Shown: positions 54,659 to 64,000 of the stretch, in pieces
Numbering within the stretch: the first letter of the stretch is position 1
Layout of the letters: every line of letters begins with the position of its first letter
Source: Pholiota molesta
Lineage: Eukaryota; Basidiomycota; Agaricomycetes; Agaricales; Strophariaceae
Direction: 5' to 3'
DNA length: 64,000 nucleotides
NCBI GenBank assembly: GCA_014925825.1
Contig: JACGCK010000040.1
Location: 248,001 to 312,000 of the forward strand
Made by a program: the position numbers and the translations under genes
The notes under the pieces: model-generated
The model's input: only the letters and a program-made list of their open reading frames with translations
What the model was told of the DNA's origin: nothing
Databases searched by the model: none

Positions 54659-56882
54659 TCATTCAAGCTTGTCGTTGGAAGCGTCATGTGCTACTTCGTG
54701 ACGAAACTCTTTCTCGACTCGTTTTTTCTGTTCGTTGAGTTCGTCTCCTTCGTACACTAGAAGTTTTTACGCCATTGAGCTTCAGAATTTGCAATGTCAA
54801 AATGAAAAACCTACAGAATGCAAGTTCCTCCAAGCTCCGGCCCGATGTCTCGGGGAATAGGAAGTATACGAAAACGACCTCAAACAGCAAGAATACGCAA
54901 TAGCTGGGGGGAGATTAGTCTGAAGATAACGACAGATGCCGCTGCTGTACTCATTTACCTGATATAGTATTTCCAACCAGCTTGTGCAATTCCAATGGGA
55001 TTTACGAATTGGTTGAAGAAACCAGCCATGCGGCTGAACCATTGGAAAACGGTGATACCCTTGGCCCGGACGTGGAATGGGAATAACTCGACCAAGAAGG
55101 CTGTGGTAATATTTTCAGATATTGAATCTTACCTGCGATGTCGATTGAATGGACTCACTATACGTCAAGGCGTTGTAGGCCATATTATAACAAGGGCTGT
55201 ATAAGAAGATGAACCTAGGTAAATTCAATGTAAAGATCGCTGTAAACCAATATAGAATTCTCAAGGCAACATACGCAATAACGGCCTTGGATGATCCTTG
55301 GTCACCATCGATGCTGTATCTTGCGCTCGCAACGGTCCATCCCGTGAAGACAACCAGCAGAGATATGGTACATGTCTGTAACATAGCATTGGTATAAATA
55401 AGATGTGCAAGGCGATCAGCGGTGGTGGTACGCACCAAGTACATAGTTCTACGCTTGAGTCGAGAGACTGTCAAGGCCAAGATGGTGGCATTAACAAATC
55501 CCCAGCAGGTGTTGGCCAGATTAATGAGATTCTTCGTGCGATTGTCGTGGATTCCAACGTTATCCAGAATACGAGCAAGGAAATACCTATCATCATGATT
55601 AAATTCGGAATTGTTTGCGACGTGTTGGGAATACACTTACGATGTCAGTCCATTTCCACTCCATTGAGTCACCAGTCCAAGGAAGGCGCCAATCAAAATC
55701 CTACGCCTCATACCCGACGTCCTCAACAAGTCCAACCAGCCAACACCCGCGGTCTCCTTCTCCAGCTCCAGCGTCTTCTCAATCTGGACATACTCCGCTT
55801 TCACAAACTCGGAAGTTTCGTCTCCTTCAGCGTGATACTTGACAAGTATTGCACGCGCTTCGTCTCCGCGACCTTTGGAGATGAGCCAACGCGGAGATTC
55901 GGGGAGGAAGAATATGAACCCGATTTGGAGGCAGCTGGGTATTATTTGCAGGAGGGATGGGATGCGCCAGCCCCAGTTGCTCGGCATTTGGAAGGTGCCT
56001 AGGGTGACTCCAGCGGCTACAATTGAGCCTATAAACGACCTAGAATTAAAATACGGTTTTGTTCGAAAGGAAGAATACGGTACCTATGAAATAGCAAGAG
56101 TTGAATAACGAGCCCAGAATAGCACGTTCCTTGGGATGAGAAAGTTCTAAACACAGACAAATTACAATCAGCTCCTGATCAAACAGACAGATGGAACAGG
56201 AATCGAACAAACCTCCAATGAGAGACGATGCAGCTACAATGGCGAAAGGAATTCCCAATCCAAGGATAAACCTCGCAATGACGAACATCGCGACTGCAAG
56301 TTGCATTGAGCAATCGAGTATGCAATGCGACAGATGAATATAGCGATCTCACAATTTTGTGATGCCGTTTGAAGGGAAGCTCCGATGATCATCAAAAGGC
56401 TTCCCAAAACAATGGCCCAACGCCGGCCAAGGCCATCGGTGACGAGAGGAACTAGAGGCAGCGCGACAATTGCACCAGCGGAGTACATCGCGGACATGAC
56501 ACCAAGGAGGACCGATCTGGGAGAGTGGTAAACTGGAGGATGGGCTTGAGATCGTCGTCATTTGGGTGCATGGGCCACTGCTTACATGAGTCCCAAGAAT
56601 CAACAGCTTGCAATCCATTCATCATAGATGAATCGAAGCTGTATGAAGAGGACGGTGTTCAAATCAACGCGGATGATGACAGGAATATAAACCCCACCCG
56701 CTCGTCATTTCTACACCAATACATGTCGGGAATAAGATGAGGTATAGAATCCTCAGGTTGGGCTTTCGATACCATGGCGTCGTGTCTAGCTGAGCGAGTT
56801 TGGAAACGACCAGTTCAGGAGCCACTGGCGCAGAATTTTGGATGTGCTCGATCTCTGCTTTCGAGTCGATAGAGGAAGACAT
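54659..56882 (-). CDS. MFS sugar transporter
   Basis: Major facilitator carrier of the sugar porter family, in the plasma membrane, with many introns on the minus strand. The start MSSSIDSKAEIEHIQNSAPV is hydrophilic. Family marks are DSSMMNGLQAVDSW in helix 1, then GLGRRWAIVLGSLLMIIGA, then RFILGLGIPFAIVAASSLIG and ELSHPKERAILGSLFNSCYF. PESPRWLISKGRGDEARAIL follows helix 6. GAFLGLVTQWSGN and VELFPFHVRAKGITVFQWF belong to the second half, and PETSGRSLEELA closes helix 12. The tail is charged and ends HDASNDKLE. The motif set resembles fungal lactose-permease/hexose-type members. The true substrate cannot be told. Confidence 0.88.
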
Positions 56883-58026
56883 AGCGCGTTGGCGTGTCGT
56901 GTCGACGTAGGCAAAGATCACCTCAATAAAAGGGAGAATTCGATAGTCGACGCGACTTCTTTTTATATACTTCTTGGAGAAAGAAGATGGGTTCTCGGAG
57001 GGTTATCGCTAGTCCGGTGTCCCGCAACAGCTCAGGGACGTACAAGCCTTGCTCTGCATGCTACCAGTATAGCTCAAATAGTGTACATCTCCTTTAATTA
57101 GATCGTGAAAAATAGCCCCACAGCGGAAACGCCTGTTCCATGCGTAATTTTTGACATATACGGGAGAGGATGTGGTATTTAGGAGCCTATAGGAGCTAAG
57201 TATATAGGCGCTGAATAACTTCGGGCGACCGGAGAAAATTCGCAGTTTTCAGAAGATGAGTGTTGACAGTTTGCCGCCAAGACTTCTTTTGCGAGAGTGT
57301 TAGGCCCAGATAGACGTAGATACCCCCTCGTGAGCAAGAGCCGGAGCCGGAGACCGCACAGAATTCGTGTGCTTGGTTTTGACTCGGTGTCATAGAGTAT
57401 GTATCGTTGAAAACCTTTATCCAGAGCTATGATAAGACCAGGATTTGACGGGATGTTGACGAATGACGAATGCATGCCCTCAGCAGATACACGTTTCCTT
57501 CAAGTTGACGCGAGAACGCGAGGTTGACTATAGCCTCCACAAATGTCATATCTATTGTTGTAATCAGGGATTGATATGTTAGCCCATCGATGTCTGTAAT
57601 GCGAGAGCAGCCTGTGAAGACTTCTAGTAAAGGAGGCAGAGTGAATATAATCCTTTGAAATTCAGTTGAACTTCAGAGCTCAAGCCTGGAAAGCGGGCAA
57701 GATTCCATCGAATTCGGGGTATGCTGGATCCTAAGATAATCTAGCAGATCCAAATCAGTTATTTCGTCTGGAAAGATGTGAAAGTTCTTAATGAAATGGG
57801 ATTTTCGTAGTGGTGGTGGCAGTGAAAAGAATGAACGGGCCCGGGTCACGTTCCAGTCACATTTCTGGATGATGAAATGTGACTCGGGCTCTCTACTGAT
57901 CTTTTATTATCTACCGCCACTCACTCGTCTCTCTCATATCCTTGTTCTCGTCTTTCCGACGCGGACAGCCTATCATCTCTTCCAAGACACTAGGGAGACA
58001 CCCAAACCTACTAGATCGCCGCTATC
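56883..58026. other. Divergent intergenic region, about 1.1 kb
   Basis: Lies between the transporter and NEDD8 start codons. A perfect 11-bp-arm hairpin (AGTCACATTTC, 8-nt loop) lies at 57855-57884. A 98-codon minus-strand frame at 57179-57475 has no recognisable feature and was not called. Confidence 0.4.
57855..57884. repeat. Perfect hairpin upstream of NEDD8
   Basis: Arms 57855-57865 and 57874-57884 are exact reverse complements (AGTCACATTTC), with loop TGGATGAT. It lies about 145 bp before the NEDD8 start. It could be a paired binding site; its role is unknown. Confidence 0.7.
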
Positions 58027-58483
58027 ATGTTGATCAAAGTCAAGGTGAGAACGGAACGACGCGTCAAGACTTTCACTGGCTGACATACGGTCTCAAAGAC
58101 ACTCACAGGCAAGGAGGTACGACCACCTCAACTCCAGGATCGAACCCGATCAGATTGTTGAATTGACCTGTTTTCGTTAGATCGAACTTGACATCGATCC
58201 CGAGGACAAGGTAGACATCACCATAGCCATTCTACGTTCGTCGATGGACTTATTCTTGGATAGATCACAAGGATAAAGGAGAAAGTCGAGGAGCAGTCTG
58301 GTGTACCACCTCCCCAGCAGCGTTTGATTTTCGGTGGTCGTCAAATGTACGTCCCAGGCGGTCTGTCCATGATCAATTCGTACTCATCCATCAATCAGGG
58401 CGGACGACAAGCAAGCGAAGGATTTCAATATCACCGCTGGAGCAGTGCTGCATCTTGTTCTAGCACTTCGTGGGGGACGATGA
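58027..58483 (+). CDS. NEDD8 / Rub1 ubiquitin-like modifier
   Basis: Ubiquitin-like protein attached to cullins to activate SCF-type ligases. Five exons, the first only 18 nt (MLIKVK), then [36 protein letters not shown] and so on, giving 77 residues. The intron ends were chosen so that each joint fits the NEDD8 sequence. [20 protein letters not shown] and [13 protein letters not shown] match NEDD8 rather than ubiquitin, for instance [10 protein letters not shown] in place of the ubiquitin helix. One residue (Arg) follows the conserved GG, so a C-terminal hydrolase must remove it before conjugation. Confidence 0.93.
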
Positions 58484-58646
58484 TGCATTAGATATCCGAT
58501 CTATCCGTCTGGTACACCTATGATCCAGCGAATCGTACATGTTGTATTCTTATCCGTGCGTTTGTCACATTCTAGTTCATCACTGTTGTCTTCGCAATTC
58601 CATTCGACTCCGTTCAATTATACATAATGAATTACTTTTAAACATA

Positions 58647-60222
58647 TCAGTGACCCCCAATAACTTTGGTCGATTTCCAATATATGTTCGACCAGAATTG
58701 GACTGTCCCCGCAAAGTCGTGGTGAGTCCAGAGATCATTTTTGAGTTCCTTGGCGCAATTTATTTGCTGCTGTGGTATAGGTGCGAGGCTCTTTGCTACT
58801 TCTTTCACAGTTTCTGATTGATGTGCGCTGTCCTCCTTGGAATAGATAAACCAAGAAGGTAACGGTCGTACCGTGTCATTTCTTGGCCCTTCAACGAGCG
58901 TCGCCATATGACCCGACATCATAACGCAGTCCGACGCGCCGTAGTCATCAACTACTTTCACGTCGACCTGGCAAAATCCCATGGGGATATTGTGCGTGCT
59001 TATTTGCGGGTACACAACATCTTCTACCGCGCGCTGTTGGTGGTGCAGTGTCTGTCCAAACCTGATGATAGGTGTCGTCCGTGGCTCGCCCTGCCACACG
59101 CCCTCGCTGTCCCACACGCAGAAGGCTGTGATCCACCCGGAGAGGTAGCGCGAGCCGGAGCCGAGCGAGTAGTGGACGCTGACTTTGTTCCAGAAGTCGA
59201 CGTCGGGCGCGCCGCCATCGAGGGCACTCACGAATCGGTCGAGGATAGGGCGCAGGAGGCGGACCCACTTGCGCGGCTCCTCGCCGAATTCGGCGAGCTT
59301 CTCGATGCGCGTGCGGATGTTCTGCCAGTCGCATTTGTCGCCCTCGAGTGTCACGTAGGGGATGCCGCATTTGGACATCTCGTATTCGAAGTACCTTTAG
59401 AGTTATGCCAGGAAAGGTGAGTATCGGCGCTTATGATGATTTATGTGGGCGTCTGCTTACGTTTTCATAGTGGCCATCATCATGACAGCGCACACCACTG
59501 TGTCATCGGTGGTTGTAGTTGTGAAATTGGGCATCACCCACTTCCTCAAGTCAGGATCCACAATCTATAAAAGGAAGAAAGGAGATAGGTGAGTTGACTT
59601 TTTGATTCTGTGGGTCCACAAGTGAGTTCGCCTACATTCTCTTGAATCTTGTCCGTCATTTGGATAGCGAGATCCCCGAAGTTCACTGCATTTCTGTTAT
59701 CAGGCATGGTGACGACCAGTTTCCTTCTTCCCTCATGGGGCACAAAGTGCGTTCGCAGCTCTTTTGCGTTCTTGTTTACACTAAGTCAATGCCATCAGAA
59801 AATGGCCCTCGCCGCTGGAGTCATTCTGAAACCCACTAGATGCTAAATTGGCTCAAAATCGCTATCCAAACGTCGTCTGGGCTGTGAAACGGGTCGGCGT
59901 GTCAGGTGGGAACGGATCATTGATGTACGTCCGCGAATGCTCACCGGATGATTAGTCGGTGATGGTCATTATACGCTTGGGTGACAGTCTGCACGAATCC
60001 GTTGCGTTGACTCCTGATGTTCAGCCTCGGAAATTTCTTCGCGGTGAACGAGCTCTGGAGCAGGTTCAACGATGGTGGTGGGGTGTCGTCGCAATCCCAG
60101 TCTTCCGGTTTAGATAGGCGGTTGGCTTGTTCGTTCAGGAGGTCCTCGGGCCTAGTCAAAGGATGAGAGGCCTCGTAAACGCGATTTGGGACGACGGGTG
60201 CGACAGCGAAGGTTACTGGCAT
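58647..60222 (-). CDS. DUF4419 family protein
   Basis: At least four exons on the minus strand from MPVTFAVAPVVPNRVYEASH. The recognised parts are FPRLNIRSQRNGFVQTVTQA, RPDDVWIAILSQFSIYVN, HFVPHEGRRKLVVTMPDN and CAVMMMATMKTYFEYEMSKC. Next are GIPYVTLEGDKCDWQNIRTR and FWNKVSVHYSLGSGSRYLSG, then WITAFCVWDSEGVWQ. This order is that of the DUF4419 family, common in agaricomycetes and present in other eukaryotes, with no known function. The C-terminal part lies in the last exon and ends STKVIGGH. The start was chosen where the sequence begins to fit the family; a methionine 75 codons upstream is open but lacks family character. Confidence 0.85.
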
Positions 60223-62161
60223 CTTCAAACTTGGTGTGGGATGGTAGGACTCAAGGAGAACGAGGTATAACGGGGGATACAATTGTAGTTTATAAACGAT
60301 GGCAGCATTGCCTTCTTTGCCACATGGGCCCAAATTGGCGAGAAACTGAGCTGTCCATCCGGAATTCCGACCTCGAGGCTCTGGTAATTTACATATTAAT
60401 ATAGAAGGGTTCGAACAGATGAATGATTCTTGTGTGGCTATCGACACTGCCAGATCTCATTGGGCAAAGCTATGCCTGAGCTATGCACACCTTTTTGGGT
60501 TACTTATATTTAGGAATTGACGGCGCCGCAGATCTAGATATTCCATACCATTTGCTACACCGCCTTGCACTGCTAATTACCCTCGTAACTGTATACATAA
60601 TTCGCTGGTTGACAGTTGGTTGACAGTTAGTTGATGCTCTTATCTTAAAAATAGCGATATTTTCAAGGGGCTGTCAAAGGTGTGTAGTGGAAATAAGTAC
60701 AATAGTGCTAGGAAGGCATAATATTTGTACACGCAATACACCTACAACGAACTCACAAATGTTGGGGATATTGGATGTTCTGCACGCATATATCGCACAG
60801 GATTATGCCAGTCCTTCGTTGACCCTTTCCGCTAGAATGCAAGCTGTTACAGTTGATCCCGCTTTTCCATTCGACTCCGTTCATTCCAATGTATCCAACG
60901 GCGAAATGCAGAGAAAGGAGGTACGTTTCTACGAATACCTAAATACAACCGTAACTGATCTTATATGAATTATGCGTGGTGCTGTTGGAGTCGGAAGCGC
61001 AGAAGTTGCGTTCTTTTACAACTTCACAGGATTTTAGTTACTCACCTAAGACAGGCCCCTCTCCCCCATGTCCCTCTGAACGCCGATGTGAGATAGCAAT
61101 GGACATTCTTTACCCATACTCTACGCCGCTGCTAGGGTATGGACTAACACTGTGCTTGTCCAGTGGGCAATCACAAAAGCTATGGCTTAGCCGCGGAGTC
61201 GTGTACCGTTTGAGTGATCGTGGAAGGGTGCTCGACAGGCTGAGGCGGCGAAACCCTCGATGTTGAAAGCATCATGAACACGCCCGAACACGCTCCAGTA
61301 TCAATGAACAGTCAATGAAGCTTGTGGCCAAGGTGAGGTCCTAAGTACACAGCATGTGCGTGAATTTCCATCTTGTTTGACTGCAGCGTGTTATTCAAAC
61401 TCAAATCTCACAGATTGTTCCGCTGACCGTGAATGTGGTTGAATTTAGTGAAATCACTGTTACTGCTCAACGAACGCTCAACGCTCAGCACAAGCTCAGT
61501 ATTTTCTCAGCGCTCAGTGCTCAGTTTCAATCTTACTCTCTGGAACGCAGCACTCAATGTCCGGATTCCTTGACAGGGGCATCGAGGTCACAAGCGCTCA
61601 GCATGCCTTTACATCGTGACAGTCCCGAGATTGGCATCGCCAGAATTCCAAGAAAGCCAGTCCTCGATGACGGGTAGCCTATTCTTATTTGGTAAAATTT
61701 AATATCTATCAAAATAATCAAATATCTACCTATAGGACCATCTCCATATCTGCCGTCGAAGACGGCAGAATGTCATCAACTCGGACACGGTAATTACTGT
61801 CCCTTCATCGATCCCCTCCCGGCCGCTTCTCCGAGAGCCAGCAAAGGCTATTCAACCAAATTAATCTCTGGGCATTAACAGGACTGGATTGTATTGTGTG
61901 TCGTGTTTCTCTTTCATTCAACAGCTCACTATGATTTCGACGTTACATTGCCTCATGTCAGCCTGGTAGTTTACACCAGTAAATCATGACTGTGGAAATA
62001 GAAGACTGTATCGACGCATATCGCAATGTTATATGGTGTTCCAGGTGTTTGCAAGGATTCTCCAACTGTTCTCAACTTCGTTTGATTTTTGAAAATTTGT
62101 AACACCCCGGTCACTGTAACTTTGTAAATAATCCCCCCTTCTGTAAAACGTACCTTCGTAA
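60223..62161. other. Intergenic, about 1.9 kb
   Basis: No supported gene. Short repeated words occur: GGTTGACAGTT near 60605-60630, and many GCTCAAC/GCTCAG words at 61458-61526. The frames at 60687-61266 lack any recognisable feature. A pyrimidine tract and TTTTACAG near 62171-62178 look like an acceptor of a 5' UTR intron for the next gene. Confidence 0.4.
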
Positions 62162-62203
62162 TTGTTGTTATTTTACAGGTCCCAGGCCATTGACCATTTC
62201 AAA

Positions 62204-63520
62204 ATGGTTTTTTCCAATGGTGGGAGATTCAACTTGGACGTTTCTGGGATCGCAGGTTTTTTCGGGGGAGAGGAGTCCAGTGCTGCCATGGCCAGCGTGA
62301 ATCTCGTTCGAGCAAGGCCTTTTGTAGGCTGGTATAACTCCCCTGGAAGCTACTTCGTCGCTAAAGTATACGGAATGATTGCTGGCACTCGCTTCTGGGA
62401 CGGACTCTTCCCTGGGAGAGATTCAAGTCCAGCTGCAATCTTGGGTCTCGATGGACAGCACGGGCCCAGGTTTATAGGATCGAAATCTGCGACTCGCATC
62501 GACATGACGGGACACCTGGCCTATTTGCTATTTTCTTATTGCACAGACCTCAAGCCGTCGACCGAATCCTCAAGTGCGTCCGGTTTAGACAAACAGGAAA
62601 ATGCTGACCAAATTCCACTAGCTCAACTCTCTTCACCGACGTCCCCTCTTTCAAACAAACCTAGCCAAGATGGGCAATTTTCTAGACTTTTCGCTGCATT
62701 TGTAGCGATCGCATTCAGCATTGCCGCAGCAGTCGTCGCAGCGGCCAAATGGCAGGATGCTTTTGGCTGCATTGCGATATCCATAGCCATCGTCTGCAAT
62801 GGCTGCGCGACCCTCGTTTACGGATCCGGCACCCTATCGCTTCATACGCCGTCCACTCGTCAAAACTCTCCTCCGGGCGACGGCATTATGGTACGCGACA
62901 ACGATATGGTCATCCTTCGAGGGCCCGAAAGCAAAATCGCCAGTATCACAAGGGGGAACTACAAGCTGATTTACCCATTTGAAGAACCGTACCATCCCAT
63001 TGGAGTGGTATCCTTCGCTTTGACCTTCCAGGCGATTGCCCAACTTGTCCTTCTCCCGGCGGCAACATTAAAAGGCCAGATCATCTTCCTGGCGACATTC
63101 GTGCCGTCGTGGTGCCATAACGCTTATCTGGCCTCAATTGACAGAGAACGTTTACAGTGCGAGGCGTTGCGACAAAAGCTTGGGCTTACGCGGGACGACG
63201 ACAAAGCTTTTCGGAAGGCGCCGTTTGAGCGGTGGGCTAGTATGGTCGCGGCTTCCGCTTTTTATCTCAATCCCACCAACACCGATGACTGGCTCCGCCA
63301 GTTGATTCCGAACAACACACCTGTTTGGGACGAATGGAGAAGTCGCATCGTCGCGGCAGTCGAATGCCACTCGACGAACCGTTCAGAAAACAAGAATCAA
63401 CATGTTTCCTTTGTTTTGCTGAAAGACGAGCTCCTCAATTGGGACGAGATAAACAGGAAACAATTGCAGGGATATCTGAACGACGCTGAGATTGGTTATC
63501 GGTGGTGTACAGACAAGTAA
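62204..63520 (+). CDS. Membrane protein of an uncharacterised basidiomycete family
   Basis: Essentially intronless in its coding part; 438 residues if started at MVFSNGGRFNLDVSGIAGFF. A TTTTACAG acceptor at 62178 and a pyrimidine tract suggest a 5' UTR intron, which supports this start over one 14 codons upstream. Conserved-looking words are GGEESSAAMASVNLVRARPF, GWYNSPGSYFVAKVYGMIAG and RIDMTGHLAYLLFSYC. The middle holds a Ser-rich linker and two hydrophobic hairpins (LFAAFVAIAFSIAAAVVAAA and CIAISIAIVCNGCATLVYG), then GVVSFALTFQAIAQLVLLPA and IFLATFVPSWCHNAYLAS. The C-terminal 120 residues are soluble. I recognise the start as recurring in agaricomycete genomes but know no function. Confidence 0.72.
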   Translation: MVFSNGGRFNLDVSGIAGFFGGEESSAAMASVNLVRARPFVGWYNSPGSYFVAKVYGMIAGTRFWDGLFPGRDSSPAAILGLDGQHGPRFIGSKSATRIDMTGHLAYLLFSYCTDLKPSTESSSASGLDKQENADQIPLAQLSSPTSPLSNKPSQDGQFSRLFAAFVAIAFSIAAAVVAAAKWQDAFGCIAISIAIVCNGCATLVYGSGTLSLHTPSTRQNSPPGDGIMVRDNDMVILRGPESKIASITRGNYKLIYPFEEPYHPIGVVSFALTFQAIAQLVLLPAATLKGQIIFLATFVPSWCHNAYLASIDRERLQCEALRQKLGLTRDDDKAFRKAPFERWASMVAASAFYLNPTNTDDWLRQLIPNNTPVWDEWRSRIVAAVECHSTNRSENKNQHVSFVLLKDELLNWDEINRKQLQGYLNDAEIGYRWCTDK

Positions 63521-63596
63521 AAAGGATTTGTAACTTCTCTTCGTTACATGCCTATGTGGTTCAATCAATCATATTTACTCATTATTTTCCAAATTA

Positions 63597-64000
63597 TCAT
63601 TTATAGCAGTCGGCACATTGCGCACTAGAGATGTGATCTGATGTGTTCGAGGACGTTGGAATATCACCGAATTCAAGCAAAGTAGAAAGGTAGGTAAGTA
63701 TCAACACGACTGCAAGCGATGGAAGGCCAATAACAAAATTTCCCCACAAATACAGGCAGATGAACTTCATGGCATGTTTTGCTAGTTCCTCCGTTTTAAT
63801 ATCCCATTCGATGTCACGGGAAAACTTCCAGTCTTCGACATCGGTTCCCTTGTTGAGTCCGAACACAATGGGCGCATTCGTTCGAACGACGCCAAAGCTT
63901 CCTGTAATCCACACTTTCCTCGGAGGTTCATAGCCGTAGGCTTAGAGCAATGCATGTTCTCCGAAGAAACACGAAGGCTAGCATTTCGCTAAAATTGAAG
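63597..64000 (-). CDS. Membrane protein, 3' part only (cut by window edge)
   Basis: The frame ends at 63597. The visible part reads EPPRKVWITGSFGVVRTNAP, IVFGLNKGTDVEDWKFSRDI, EWDIKTEELAKHAMKF, then a hydrophobic hairpin (LYLWGNFVIGLPSLAVVLIL) and a short Cys-containing tail (SSAQCADCYK). An upstream acceptor (CTCTAAG) near 63940 suggests another intron, with the rest of the gene beyond the window. Its 3' end faces that of the previous membrane protein. I do not recognise a function. Confidence 0.65.

Noticed and set aside
58130..58150. GGGTTCGATCC on the minus strand, like a tRNA B box
   Set aside because: It lies in a NEDD8 intron, and no A box or acceptor stem can be placed at tRNA distance.

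Overview
The window is nuclear DNA of a filamentous basidiomycete, most likely an Agaricomycete. Coding regions are cut by many short (about 50-65 bp) GT-AG introns. The gene set is typical of such fungi: class I hydrophobins, basidiomycete histidine-acid phytases, a GH16 glucanase, a P450, a copper amine oxidase, F-box and WW-like proteins. The organism is inferred from gene content and intron style only; no species can be named.

Left part (0.4-17.7 kb): a cluster of mostly secreted or surface proteins. It holds a GH16 glucanase, two copies of an unrecognised small secreted GPI-type protein, two membrane-anchored phytases, one hydrophobin, a nuclear-type unknown protein, an acetate-transporter-family gene and a P450. 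The small secreted protein and the phytase form a divergent pair that occurs twice (2.2-7.4 kb and 9.3-13.1 kb), so an old segmental duplication shaped this region. Both phytase promoters carry CACGTG followed by ATTGG at exactly the same spacing, which fits phosphate-responsive control.

Middle part (17.7-30 kb): poor in genes and rich in mobile DNA. The best discovery candidate is a 3.8-kb element at 21332-25145. It has GGGC-type inverted ends, subterminal arrays of a GCGCAAG word, and a perfect 9-bp target duplication (GCTCTTTGA). It carries a PHD-finger gene disabled by two frameshifts. A second element, 871 bp and non-coding (28668-29538), also has inverted ends and a perfect 9-bp duplication (AACTTTGTA). 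Nine-base duplications suggest Mutator-like elements; the larger one would then resemble a gene-carrying Pack-MULE. A 661-residue Ser/Pro-rich protein gene lies between them.

Hydrophobin pair and housekeeping part (30-50.5 kb): two more hydrophobins, whose core promoters match the first hydrophobin with base-perfect spacing. Then come an F-box protein, ribosomal protein eS12 divergent from a Ski8-type WD40 protein, a short WW-like protein, a long acidic low-complexity protein, a Nudix hydrolase of the CoA-diphosphatase type, a tandem dual-specificity phosphatase with a dead second domain, and SAP18 with an RS/RGG tail.

Right part (51-64 kb): a copper amine oxidase whose cofactor tyrosine appears to be encoded on an 11-nt micro-exon, an MFS sugar transporter, NEDD8, a DUF4419 protein and two unrecognised membrane proteins, the last cut by the window edge.

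Exon limits were worked out by hand from splice signals, reading phase and family resemblance. Family names come from recognition, not from a search.
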